Shown here: piece by piece, positions 13,506 through 21,982 of the stretch | Position numbering within the stretch: the stretch's first letter is position 1 | Layout of the letters: every line of letters begins with the position of its first letter | NCBI GenBank assembly: GCA_023265045.1 | Contig: JAHFUQ010000023.1 | Coordinates: 1 to 40,598 of the forward strand | Source of the DNA: Acidimicrobiia bacterium | GTDB taxonomy: Bacteria > Actinomycetota > Acidimicrobiia > Acidimicrobiales > AC-14 | Reading direction: 5' to 3' | DNA length: 40,598 nt | Program-made: the position numbers and the translations under genes | The notes under the pieces: generated by a model | Told to the model about the DNA's origin: nothing | Databases searched by the model: none | Seen by the model: only the letters and a program-made list of their open reading frames with translations

Positions 13506-14231
13506 CTACGGCAGCGGCAGCGGCAGGACGATGGGCGCGGGCGTCGCGGGCGTGACGATGGCGGGCGGCTTGATCACGAGCGGCGCCGGCGGCGTCAGCG
13601 GCGCGGGCCCGGCCGGGGCCGGGTCCGGGTCGGGCAGCGGCGGCGGCGTCAGCGTGAACATCGGCGTTGTGGTCGGAGGCGTGGAAGGCTGACCGCTCGG
13701 CTGCCCGGTTGAAGACGGGATCGTGAACGCCGGGAGTGGCTCCGGGGACTGCCGCTGAGCCTGGGCCTGGAGCTGGGACGGGGGCACGAAGGTGACGGAC
13801 GGGTTCGCCGTCGGCGCCGGTGTAGGAGCGAGCGCGGTCGGCGACGTCGCTGCCGGCGTGATGGTGAAGCCAGGCGTCGGCGCCGGACCGGCGGACGGCG
13901 TCGACGACACAGACCCGGGGTCAGTCCCCTGGGTCGGGGGCACGGGCCCGACGGGTGCGTCGACGAGCGGCTCGCCCGAGGCAGGGGCCGGAGGCAAGAT
14001 CGGGGCGTAGGGCGAGGCCGGCCGCGGCGCCGCCGGGGGCACGGCCAGGGGCGGGAGGGCCTGGACCTGGCGAACTGTCGAGTCGCCCGAGCGCACCTCC
14101 ACGGTCACCAGCGCCAAGCCGAGCACGGCCAAGCCGTAGAGCACGACGTTGACGCGCATGCCCAGCGGAAGCGACAACGCCCTCGCCGAGGCCCTCGTCT
14201 CGGCCCGACGCAGTGATTCGACGACGTCCAA
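13506..14231 (-). CDS. Membrane-anchored Pro/Ala/Thr-rich protein
   Basis: This 241-aa protein starts with TTG at 14231, 6 bases behind GGAGG. It has a short cytoplasmic N-terminus (DVVESLRRAETRASARALSL), one span at about residues 26-45 (VNVVLYGLAVLGLALVTVEV) and then nearly 190 residues of Pro, Ala, Thr and Ser in low-complexity order. The long stretch is likely extended outside the membrane, as in cell-wall-spanning stalks. ATG at 14160 is an alternative start just before the span. No domain or sorting motif is seen; the function is unknown. Confidence 0.65.
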   Translation of the reverse strand: MDVVESLRRAETRASARALSLPLGMRVNVVLYGLAVLGLALVTVEVRSGDSTVRQVQALPPLAVPPAAPRPASPYAPILPPAPASGEPLVDAPVGPVPPTQGTDPGSVSSTPSAGPAPTPGFTITPAATSPTALAPTPAPTANPSVTFVPPSQLQAQAQRQSPEPLPAFTIPSSTGQPSGQPSTPPTTTPMFTLTPPPLPDPDPAPAGPAPLTPPAPLVIKPPAIVTPATPAPIVLPLPLP

Positions 14232-14322
14232 GCCTGACCTCCGCCCCAGAGACCGTCCCGGCGCTGTGAACCCCCACTCTACCCTTGCGCCCTCACGCGC
14301 AAACGGCGGATGGGCGGCTGCC

Positions 14323-15390
14323 CTACGGGCGCCGGCGGGCGTCCAACTCGGCCAGGAGCAGGGCGAGGTCGTCGTCGACGTTCCCGCCGGCGTGCTCGAC
14401 GAGGTCGTCCACCAACGTGTCGAGGGCGTCGCTGAGGCTCCGCCGGCGCAGGCACGGCACACCGGCCGATTCGAGCGGGAAGAAGTCGCCGGCGGGGCTG
14501 CGGCTTTCGACCAGGCCGTCGCTGTAGAACAGGACCCGGCTGGCCGGCTCGAGCGCAAAGGTGTCGACTTTGAAGTCCGGGCTCAGCCCGAACGGCGTGG
14601 TCACCGCCGTCGGGATCAGCCAGCGGTGATCGGTGTCGGTCACCGCCAGCGGGGGCGGATGGCCGCAGTTCAGCAGCTCAAGGCCATGGGCGGTGAAGCT
14701 CATCACGACCGCCGTCACGAAGTCCTCGGCCGCCAGCTCCGCCGAGAGGGACCGGTCCATCTCGCGCGCGAGGTCGACGAGCGACGCGTGGCTGTACGCC
14801 TGCTCGCGGAACGACCGCAGCATGACCGCCGCCAGGCGGACGGCGTCGAGGCCCTTGCCCCGCACGTCGCCGAGCACGGCCCGCACGCCGAACGGCGTGC
14901 TGGCGACGTCGTAGAAATCGCCTCCGATGAGCGCGTCCGCGGAGGCCGACAGGTAGCGGGCCGACAAGTTGACGGGGCCGGCCCGGCGCGGGATGGCGCG
15001 CAGGATGGCCCGCTGGGCTGCCTCCGCGACCTCCGTTAGCTGGAGCAACGCCGATTCACGGCGCGCCCGGCCGAAGGCCAGCCAGATTGCGAGCCCGGCG
15101 CCCACGACGACCACCAGGCTCCGGGAGGCGAAGTCCGCCGTGGCCAGGCCGTGCACGACGCCGAGGACGAGGGCGAGGCCGGCGGCGTACGCCCCCAACC
15201 CGACCGTCGCGCGTGGCGAACACAACCCCGCCGCGCAGAGTGGCCCTACGATGAGCAACCCGATGAGGACGGCCGATTTGCCCGCCGCGAGGGCCGCTAG
15301 GGCGACGGCGGTCTCCATCGCCAAGCAGGCGGCCAGCCCAGCCCGATCGGCGTTCGCGTCCGACAGCCGGAGCTTGGGCCGTCCGGGCAC
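14323..15390 (-). CDS. Membrane PP2C/SpoIIE-type serine phosphatase
   Basis: The 355-aa protein has about 4-5 N-terminal membrane spans (residues 20-110), a linker, then a SpoIIE/RsbU-like PP2C domain: ARYLSASADALIGGDFYDVA with the metal-binding GGDFYD, GDVRGKGLDAVRLAAVMLRS with GDVxGxG, LLNCGHPPPLAV, and VLFYSDGLVESR. Such phosphatases dephosphorylate anti-sigma-factor antagonists and so control stress sigma factors. The partner proteins are not in the window. GTG 15390 is the start used; its ribosome site is weak. Confidence 0.9.
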   Translation of the reverse strand: MPGRPKLRLSDANADRAGLAACLAMETAVALAALAAGKSAVLIGLLIVGPLCAAGLCSPRATVGLGAYAAGLALVLGVVHGLATADFASRSLVVVVGAGLAIWLAFGRARRESALLQLTEVAEAAQRAILRAIPRRAGPVNLSARYLSASADALIGGDFYDVASTPFGVRAVLGDVRGKGLDAVRLAAVMLRSFREQAYSHASLVDLAREMDRSLSAELAAEDFVTAVVMSFTAHGLELLNCGHPPPLAVTDTDHRWLIPTAVTTPFGLSPDFKVDTFALEPASRVLFYSDGLVESRSPAGDFFPLESAGVPCLRRRSLSDALDTLVDDLVEHAGGNVDDDLALLLAELDARRRP

Positions 15391-15414
15391 CCGCGGACCT
15401 TAGCCGCGGGGCCC

Positions 15415-15894
15415 CTACAAGAGCTTGTGGCCGACGACCGCCGTCCTCAGGCCCTGGCTGCGGACCTCCTCCATCTGCTCGACCAGCTCCTCTTTGCGCG
15501 CCTGCACGTCGTCGCCCATCTCGGCCACGAGCGTGGGCAGCTTGTTGCGCATGGCCGGAAAGATCTCGGCCTCCTCTTCCTGGACGTGGTGCTGGATCGC
15601 CCGCTCCAGCTCCTTCACGGTCCCCGACACGTCGTCGCCGGAGGACAGCCCGGCCTCGATCCGTGCGATCAGCTCCTTGGCCTCCGCATGCTCATGGCGC
15701 GCCTCGTCGGCCATTCGGGTGCCGACCTTGGTGGCCAGCAGCGGGTAGACGAGCTCCTCCTCGAGGACGCTGTGGATCGTCAGCTCGTCGCAGATCCTCT
15801 GTGCGATGTCGGGGTCCTGCGAGGCGGTGAACTGCTGGAACAGGCCCTCCACCGCGCGGTGATCGGCGTTGAGCAACTCGAATACGTCCGGCAT
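15415..15894 (-). CDS. Hemerythrin HHE-domain protein
   Basis: This 159-aa four-helix protein has the di-iron ligand pattern: NADHRAVE (His12), IHSVLEEELVYP, ADEARHEHAEAKE and IQHHVQEEEAEIFP. HHE proteins bind O2, NO or iron and often act in oxygen or nitrosative stress sensing. The coiled C-terminal end (ARKEELVEQMEEVRSQ) is ordinary for small HHE proteins. ATG 15894 follows a GGAGGTTGCAC site. A 7-bp perfect inverted repeat lies 24-44 bases upstream of the start and may be its operator. Confidence 0.93.
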   Translation of the reverse strand: MPDVFELLNADHRAVEGLFQQFTASQDPDIAQRICDELTIHSVLEEELVYPLLATKVGTRMADEARHEHAEAKELIARIEAGLSSGDDVSGTVKELERAIQHHVQEEEAEIFPAMRNKLPTLVAEMGDDVQARKEELVEQMEEVRSQGLRTAVVGHKLL

Positions 15895-15917
15895 CGTGCA
15901 ACCTCCGTCTCGTCGTC

Positions 15918-15938
15918 GGGGACAATCTCACTGTCCCC
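15918..15938. promoter_or_regulatory. Perfect 7-bp inverted repeat upstream of the hemerythrin gene
   Basis: GGGGACA (15918-15924) and TGTCCCC (15932-15938) flank 7 bases. It lies between the divergent hemerythrin and HtrA genes. Size and place suit a dimeric regulator site. Downstream, ACAGGG occurs three times (15970, 15992, 16003) before the HtrA start. Confidence 0.45.
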
Positions 15939-16028
15939 TCTCTGTACCCTCCGGCGGCGATTCCTCCTCACAGGGGTTGCCTCAGCGGCGCACAGGGAAC
16001 TCACAGGGACGCGTCGTTAGCTACAGGC

Positions 16029-17312
<1,284 letters not shown>

Positions 17313-17354
17313 CCCAGATCGCGGATCGCGCCATCCCCCCGGCGCCGTCCGCCC

Positions 17355-17415
17355 CGCCGCAGCCCGGTCCTGAGCCTCTCCCACCCTTCAACCCGCTCAG
17401 GACCGGGCTGCGGCG
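17355..17415. terminator. Perfect 21-bp inverted repeat between convergent genes
   Basis: The left arm 17355-17375 (CGCCGCAGCCCGG...) is the exact reverse complement of 17395-17415, around a 19-nt pyrimidine-rich loop. It lies between the HtrA gene end (17312) and the minus gene end (17514). It probably acts as a bidirectional terminator, though it has no T run and is unusually long and exact. Confidence 0.6.
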
Positions 17416-17513
17416 CCTCCACGCCGTTCAGGCCACGGAGGCTACGGCACACGCCCTCCGGGCGGTGCCTACACCCGCGCCCACGGCCCACCGCGGTCGG
17501 CCGCCGGCCGCCC

Positions 17514-18119
17514 TCAGTCGTCGTGCTCGTCCCGCTTCACGTCGCGCTTGGTTTCCTTATCGGCGTGCGTGCCGGCCCGGTCCACCTCGGCCTGCAGGAC
17601 GGCGACGAGCTCGTCGACCAAGCTGTCGAGTTGCACGGTCAGGTCGTCGAAGGACGCATCCGAGCGGCTCACGTCGCGAATCTGTTGCTGGATCGAGTCG
17701 TACCGTGCCTCGGCGTCGTCGCTGAGCGGGACCTTGCGGTCGGCGAGCAGCACCTCCTGGCGCGCAAACGCGAACGTCTGGCACCGGAGGCAGTTCACGT
17801 TGGCCGCGGCCGCCGCATTGCCGGGGCGGAAGTCGTTCACGTCCCCCTCGATGATGATGGCCTGGACCGCCACCGCCACGGTGCGGCAGTCGGTGCACTC
17901 CGAGTACGCGATGGCGACATTCTCGTTGTCGACGGTCGGTCCCCGCTCGTGCTCGAGGTCGACGCGGGCGCGCGAGCGAAACGCACCGTCTTTGTAGTTT
18001 TCGACGATGGCGGTGTTGTTGCCGTCGCCGCCGTCGTCGGCGAAAGCCGGCGGGCCGCTGCAGCTGATGGCGACGAGGACCGTGAGAAGACCGACGATCG
18101 GCCGCTTGGTGCGGTTCAC
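17514..18119 (-). CDS. Secreted protein with repeated CxxC motif
   Basis: The 201-aa protein has an N-terminal signal sequence (RPIVGLLTVLVAISCSGPPAFADD), with either signal peptidase cleavage after AFA or a weak lipobox at Cys20. The core has two like motifs: SECTDCRTVAVAVQ (Cys75, Cys78) and VNCLRCQTFAFARQ (Cys110, Cys113), i.e. CxxCxTxAxAxQ twice. The last 60 residues are a charged helix (YDSIQQQIRDVSRSD and later). GTG 18119 overlaps the preceding stop (GTGA). It is third in the operon after the M50 protease. It could bind metal or form disulfides outside the cell; the specific role is unknown. Confidence 0.78.
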   Translation of the reverse strand: MNRTKRPIVGLLTVLVAISCSGPPAFADDGGDGNNTAIVENYKDGAFRSRARVDLEHERGPTVDNENVAIAYSECTDCRTVAVAVQAIIIEGDVNDFRPGNAAAAANVNCLRCQTFAFARQEVLLADRKVPLSDDAEARYDSIQQQIRDVSRSDASFDDLTVQLDSLVDELVAVLQAEVDRAGTHADKETKRDVKRDEHDD

Positions 18120-18310
18120 GGCTTCTCTCCTTCGTCGTGGTGGATGACGTGGGTCTCGCCATCGCGCTCGATGATCGTCACGTGCTCGTCGCTGTAGACC
18201 GATGTCGTATGGCCGTCGGCGCCGACGTTGACGGCGGATGCGACGTTGCGCCTCCCACGTGTGTGGCCGGCCTCGCGCAAGGTCTTGCGAATCAGCTCTC
18301 CGATGTCCAT
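18116..18310 (-). CDS. Small 64-aa protein of the M50 protease operon
   Basis: The protein starts MDIGELIRKTLREAGHTRGR, continues NVASAVNVGADGHTTSVYSD and ends with a His/Asp/Glu-rich tail (DGETHVIHHDEGEKP). There is no membrane span. ATG 18310 lies 8 bases after the M50 stop and the end overlaps the next gene by 4 bases, so the three are coupled. No family is recognised. The His-rich tail might bind a metal, which is only a guess. Confidence 0.72.
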   Translation of the reverse strand: MDIGELIRKTLREAGHTRGRRNVASAVNVGADGHTTSVYSDEHVTIIERDGETHVIHHDEGEKP

Positions 18311-18318
18311 GTGCCTCC

Positions 18319-19941
18319 TCAGGGTGCGGTCGTCGTGCTGGACGGCGGCCGGGTGGTGGTCGTGGCGTTCGCCGTCGTCGTAGTCGCGGCGGCGGTTGTC
18401 GAGGGCGACGGCTCCGCCGCGCCGCCGCGACGGGGCGCCACCGTTGTCGTCGTCTCCGGTTCGGTCGTGGTCGTCGTGCTGGCGGTCGCCGCCGGACGCT
18501 GGGTCTTTGGGATGTTGGTCAGGTTGCGGACGGCGCGCGCGCTGTCGGCCACCGTGCCGCGCTCACCGGGCCGGATCGGCGTGTAGTTGTGCGGCGACAC
18601 CCACGCGTACCCCAGGGAGCCCATCCCCGCGGCGAGGACGGCCACCGTGACGCCGCGGGCGACGGGCTTGCCTTCGGTGCGCCGCCACACCCATCCGCCG
18701 CCGCCCTTGGCCGTCTTGGCGAGCATCAGGAGGATCCCGACGATCGGGATGGCGAGGACGACGAGCTGCACCGAGCCGCCGATTCCCGCCAGCGTGTCGC
18801 CCGTCCCGAACGCCTTGCCGGCGGCATGCCAGCCGTCGACTCCGGAGTCCCATGCCGTGCCGAGGATGCGGGGCAGGTTCACGAGCATGACGAACAACTC
18901 GAAGATCAACAGGGGCACGACGATCAGCACCCACGACGTCACCGCGGCACGCACCCAGGGCTTGAGCACGGTCACCTGCTCGTCAGCCTTCGTGCCGGGG
19001 ATGAGGCTCCGCAGGATCGGCTTGATGCGGCCGAACAGGTCGGGCACACCCGTCAGGTCGGCCACGATGTAGTAACCGTCAAGGCGGACGACGGGCAGGA
19101 GCTGGTGGACGATCTCGAAGTGCTGCACCAGGATCAGCACCAGCAGCGGTTCGAATCGCGTGGCCACGTACGCGCCCATCGTCGTCAGCACCACGACCAC
19201 GTTGAAGTAGACGCCGCCCAGGTCGGTGCGCAGCCGGGCTCGGCGCCCCAGCCGGTAGGCGTCGGTCACGTCGGTATAGAACGCGGGCCACGCCAGGTAC
19301 AAGCCGCATCCCATCTTTCCGGCCCGTCCCCCGCCGTAACGGCATCCGGCGGCGTGGCCGATCTCATGGAAGGCGGCCGACAGGATGATGGCGGCGAACA
19401 GCGGGAGGAACAGGCCGGGGTGGTAGAGCGACTGGCGGATCGCCTGGGCCAGGCCATGGACGCTGAAGAGCCACCAGTCCGCGGCAACCAGCGCGGCGAG
19501 GGCGGCGAGCACGAGAAGCGGCGAGAACAAGGGCTTGAAGAGCGTCCCGAGCCCGTTGGAGACCGACTCGGGGATAAGCGCGGCGCGGAACTTCAGGCCG
19601 AGGAAAGGGTCCGCCTTCTCCACCGGGGGCTGGCTGCCATCGGCCGCGGTCAGAATGCCGAGGGGACGCAACTTCTCGTCGACGAGGAAGCGCACGTTGC
19701 CGGCGTCGAGCCCTCGCTTCATCTCTGCGCTCACCTCGCGGGCGAGGTCTTCGTAGGTCTTGCTGCCGTCCGCCTTGGCGGCGACCTGGTAGAGCAAGGG
19801 CGGAAGTTGGATGACCTGACCGTCCCCGCGCCGCACCAACGAGGGCGGCTCCTTGAACCCAGAACCCTCGTATTCGCCGATGAGCTCGACACCGTCCGCC
19901 AGGCGGGGAAGCTCCCTCGAAGCCTCCGGCGCCATCGTCAT
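18319..19941 (-). CDS. Membrane M50 metalloprotease with PqqD/RRE-like N-terminal domain
   Basis: This 540-aa protein starts MTMAPEASRELPRLADGVEL behind GGAGGAAG (ATG 19941). Residues about 25-105 look like a PqqD-type winged helix, the RiPP recognition element fold: SLVRRGDGQVIQLPPLLYQV, then SKTYEDLAREVS and VRFLVDEKLRPLGIL. The membrane part has HEIGH (192-196), the M50 zinc site, and LLPVVRLDGYYIVADL, the LDG motif with the third ligand. Several more spans follow, then a Thr/Pro-rich tail. Relatives are labelled putative peptide zinc metalloprotease; YydH of Bacillus subtilis is a RiPP-linked membrane protease. It diverges from two small peptide genes, its likely substrates. Confidence 0.88.
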   Translation of the reverse strand: MTMAPEASRELPRLADGVELIGEYEGSGFKEPPSLVRRGDGQVIQLPPLLYQVAAKADGSKTYEDLAREVSAEMKRGLDAGNVRFLVDEKLRPLGILTAADGSQPPVEKADPFLGLKFRAALIPESVSNGLGTLFKPLFSPLLVLAALAALVAADWWLFSVHGLAQAIRQSLYHPGLFLPLFAAIILSAAFHEIGHAAGCRYGGGRAGKMGCGLYLAWPAFYTDVTDAYRLGRRARLRTDLGGVYFNVVVVLTTMGAYVATRFEPLLVLILVQHFEIVHQLLPVVRLDGYYIVADLTGVPDLFGRIKPILRSLIPGTKADEQVTVLKPWVRAAVTSWVLIVVPLLIFELFVMLVNLPRILGTAWDSGVDGWHAAGKAFGTGDTLAGIGGSVQLVVLAIPIVGILLMLAKTAKGGGGWVWRRTEGKPVARGVTVAVLAAGMGSLGYAWVSPHNYTPIRPGERGTVADSARAVRNLTNIPKTQRPAATASTTTTTEPETTTTVAPRRGGAAEPSPSTTAAATTTTANATTTTRPPSSTTTAP

Positions 19942-20061
19942 GTGCGCTTCCTCCGTGACCGAAAAGCTCCGCCCGGTTGCGGATGGCGACGTTCGTACCG
20001 CCACACGCATCCCGCCAAACGCGCCGGTTTGGGCGCAGCGCGGGTCGGGAAGCGTCTTAGG

Positions 20062-20083
20062 CGAACACCAAACGAACACCAAA
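20062..20083 (+). repeat. 11-bp direct repeat before the first peptide gene
   Basis: CGAACACCAAA occurs twice head to tail (20062-20072, 20073-20083), ending just before the AAGGAGG ribosome site. An inverted repeat CCAAAC/GTTTGG lies upstream (20015-20032). Either could be a regulatory element for the divergent peptide and protease genes. Confidence 0.5.
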
Positions 20084-20098
20084 CAAGGAGGCTTTTCG

Positions 20099-20299
20099 TT
20101 GGGTGATTACCAGAAGTTGACGCGGGAAGAGCTGGACGCACTCGCCGGCGAGGCACTGCCCGAGCGCGCGGCAATGTCACTTATCAACGCCAACGTCGCC
20201 GCGCCGGTGAACCTGGCCGCCGCCCTGAACGTGCTGTCGGACAACTCGACGGCAACGGCAGTCGCGCAGCAGACGGCGCCGATCACACAGAGCAACTAG
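20099..20299 (+). CDS. Candidate precursor peptide 1 (66 aa)
   Basis: TTG at 20099 follows AAGGAGG by 7 bases, fixing the start. The peptide begins MGDYQKLTREELDALAGEAL, then PERAAMSLINANVAAPVN, and ends TAPITQSN. It has a charged, helical N-terminal half of leader type and a small-residue and Asn/Thr/Ser-rich C-terminal half without Cys, His or Trp. It is about two-thirds identical to the next peptide. It has no signal peptide or membrane span. Its position opposite an RRE-like/M50 protease suggests a ribosomal peptide that is cleaved or exported. No modification enzyme is near, so a plain signalling peptide is equally possible. Confidence 0.78.
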   Translation: MGDYQKLTREELDALAGEALPERAAMSLINANVAAPVNLAAALNVLSDNSTATAVAQQTAPITQSN

Positions 20300-20305
20300 G
20301 AGCCC

Positions 20306-20506
20306 GTGATGGACTACCGCAACGTGAGCCGGGAAGAGCTGGAGCAGCTGGCCGGCGAGCCGCTGCCCGAGCGGGCGGCCATGTCGCTGATCAACGCCAA
20401 CCTCGCCATTCCCGTCAATGCAGCCATCGCCGCCAACGTGTTGTCGGACAACTCGTCCGCCCTCGCCGGAGCGATTCAGGACACGCCCATCACCCAGGGG
20501 AACTAG
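20306..20506 (+). CDS. Candidate precursor peptide 2 (65-66 aa)
   Basis: The start is GTG 20306 or ATG 20309, behind AGGAG and 6 bases after the stop of peptide 1. The sequence MDYRNVSREELEQLAGEPLP, then ERAAMSLINANLAIPVN, then NVLSDNSSALAG, and the end DTPITQGN align with peptide 1 without gaps. Invariant blocks are DY, REEL, LAGE, LPERAAMSLINAN, PVN, NVLSDNS and PITQ. A strong hairpin after the stop closes the two-gene unit. Tandem copies with a fixed leader-like part are typical of RiPP precursors, but the second half is also conserved, so the core boundary is unclear. Confidence 0.78.
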   Translation: MMDYRNVSREELEQLAGEPLPERAAMSLINANLAIPVNAAIAANVLSDNSSALAGAIQDTPITQGN

Positions 20507-20514
20507 AGCGGCGA

Positions 20515-20551
20515 CGAACAAAGGACGGCCGTCGAGGCCGTCCTTTGTTCG
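20515..20551 (+). terminator. Terminator after the two peptide genes
   Basis: A perfect 16-bp stem, 20515-20530 with 20536-20551, carries a GTCGA loop; the stem itself holds AAAGG/CCTTT. It lies between convergent genes (peptide 2 and the esterase) and likely serves both. Confidence 0.8.
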
Positions 20552-20554
20552 CGC

Positions 20555-21454
20555 TCAGGCCAGGCGGCCGAGGAAACCCGTGATGACCACGGTGGCGTCG
20601 ATGGCGCCGTTGGCGGGGCCGAGGCCGGGTGCGAACCACGTGTGGCTCCCACCCTGAACGGTGATGAGGGTGACCGTCGTGTTGGCCGTGCACTGGCTCC
20701 ACGCCGAGGTGCTCACCGGTCCTTCCGTGGTGATGCGGGGCGAAGCCTGGCAGCGGTCCGTGTCCACCCACTTCTGCACCACGGCCGCCGTCGGCGGCAC
20801 GTCGGCCCTGGCCCGGGCCGCCCGCGGCTGGACGCGGCCGCCGTTGTAGGGCACAGAGCTGTCGGCCGTGCCGTGCACCTCGAGGATCGAGACGGGTCGC
20901 GCCGGGTGGCAGTCGTCGACGATCATCGCCCCCGCCACCGACGCCACCGCCGCCACCAGGTCGGCACGGTCGCAGGCGAACCGGTATGCCATGATCCCGC
21001 CGTTCGACACCCCGACCGCGTACACGCGGCTGCGGTCGATCTTGTAGACGCCTGCCAGCCGGTCGATCAGCGCGGCGAGGTAGCCGACATCGTCAGCCTC
21101 GGACCCGCCGCAACAGAACCCCCCGTTCCAGTAGCCGCCGAGCCCCTCGGGATACACCACGATGAACTCGTCCGTCGCCGCAAAGCGGTCGAACTGCGTG
21201 GTCTGGGCCACGGAGTCGGCGCTGTTGCCCCCACCGTGCAGCACCATGACGAGAGGCACGAGCTTCGTGGGCGGGAGCGTGGACGGCGCGAAGAGCCGGT
21301 ACGTACGGGCCTGCCCGCCGACGGTCAGCTCGCCGAGCTGGAGCGGCGCCCGGTCGCTGGCGCGGACGCCGGAGCTGGCGCCGCCCCCGCCGCCGCCGCA
21401 CGCGCCGAGCAGAAGGGCGCTCGCGACCGCGACGCTAACGACCTGCCGCCGCAC
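20555..21454 (-). CDS. PHB-depolymerase/LpqC-like esterase lipoprotein
   Basis: The 299-aa protein has a lipoprotein signal (VVSVAVASALLLGACGGGG, Cys at 19) and an alpha/beta-hydrolase domain: PLVMVLHGGGNSADS, AVGVSNGGIMAYRF (nucleophile Ser), EVHGTADSSVPYNG (Asp) and GGSHTWFAPG (His). This is the polyhydroxybutyrate-depolymerase/feruloyl-esterase-like family, secreted and lipid-anchored. The natural substrate is not known. GTG 21454 overlaps the end of the MarR gene by 20 bases, so it is translated with it. A double-Cys FCCGGSEADD is a conserved family feature. Confidence 0.9.
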   Translation of the reverse strand: MRRQVVSVAVASALLLGACGGGGGGASSGVRASDRAPLQLGELTVGGQARTYRLFAPSTLPPTKLVPLVMVLHGGGNSADSVAQTTQFDRFAATDEFIVVYPEGLGGYWNGGFCCGGSEADDVGYLAALIDRLAGVYKIDRSRVYAVGVSNGGIMAYRFACDRADLVAAVASVAGAMIVDDCHPARPVSILEVHGTADSSVPYNGGRVQPRAARARADVPPTAAVVQKWVDTDRCQASPRITTEGPVSTSAWSQCTANTTVTLITVQGGSHTWFAPGLGPANGAIDATVVITGFLGRLA

Positions 21455-21905
21455 GCGCCGTGAGCACCGTGTCGGCGTTGGCCACCTTGCGCAGAAGGTC
21501 GCGCAACTCGCGCTGTTCGGTCGCGCTCAGCGCCGAGAACGCCGGCGGCGGCGTCCAAAGCATCTCCGTGAGCCGTTCTTTGACCTCGGCGCCGGCAGGG
21601 GTGAGCACCACGGTCCTGATCCTACGGTCGGAGGGGTGTGGGCGTCGCTCGGCGAAGCCGCGCTGCTCGAGGTCGTCGACCAGCGCGGTGATGTACGACG
21701 CGTCGCACCCGTAGTGCTCGGCCAGGTCCCGCATCGCCTTGGGCTCGTCGGGCGACAGGTGCATCAGCGTCTTCACCATGCTCGCCGGGACCCCGATGGC
21801 TCGGCACACTTCCGGCATCCGCCCATGCCCCTCGCCGTCGAACATCAGGCGCAGGATGGTGCGCCACGCTTCCCGACCGGCCTGGGTCGTCACGCCGACC
21901 ATCAT
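21435..21905 (-). CDS. MarR-family transcriptional regulator
   Basis: The 156-aa winged-helix protein has the MarR pattern: MHLSPDEPKAMRDLAEHYGC, then DASYITALVDDLEQRGFAER (recognition helix) and RPHPSDRRIRTVVLTPAGAE (wing). It diverges from the DrrAB-type transporter genes and probably represses them. An imperfect palindrome at 21946-21959 lies between them. ATG 21905 follows AAGGAG by 10 bases; a second ATG comes next. Confidence 0.93.
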   Translation of the reverse strand: MMVGVTTQAGREAWRTILRLMFDGEGHGRMPEVCRAIGVPASMVKTLMHLSPDEPKAMRDLAEHYGCDASYITALVDDLEQRGFAERRPHPSDRRIRTVVLTPAGAEVKERLTEMLWTPPPAFSALSATEQRELRDLLRKVANADTVLTARAAAGR

Positions 21906-21945
21906 ACTTCGAGAACTCCTTACTTGAGCATCCTCGAAAATTTAC

Positions 21946-21959
21946 TTGACTATACTCAA
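21946..21959. promoter_or_regulatory. Candidate MarR operator overlapping a -10 box
   Basis: TTGACTATACTCAA differs from its reverse complement at only two bases. It covers TATACT (21951-21956), a good -10 box for the ABC transporter genes. A nearby TACTTGAG/TACTTGAC half-site pair (21921 and 21944) supports a binding region. Confidence 0.5.
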
Positions 21960-21982
21960 TGGTTTGGAGGAGTGTAGAAGTC

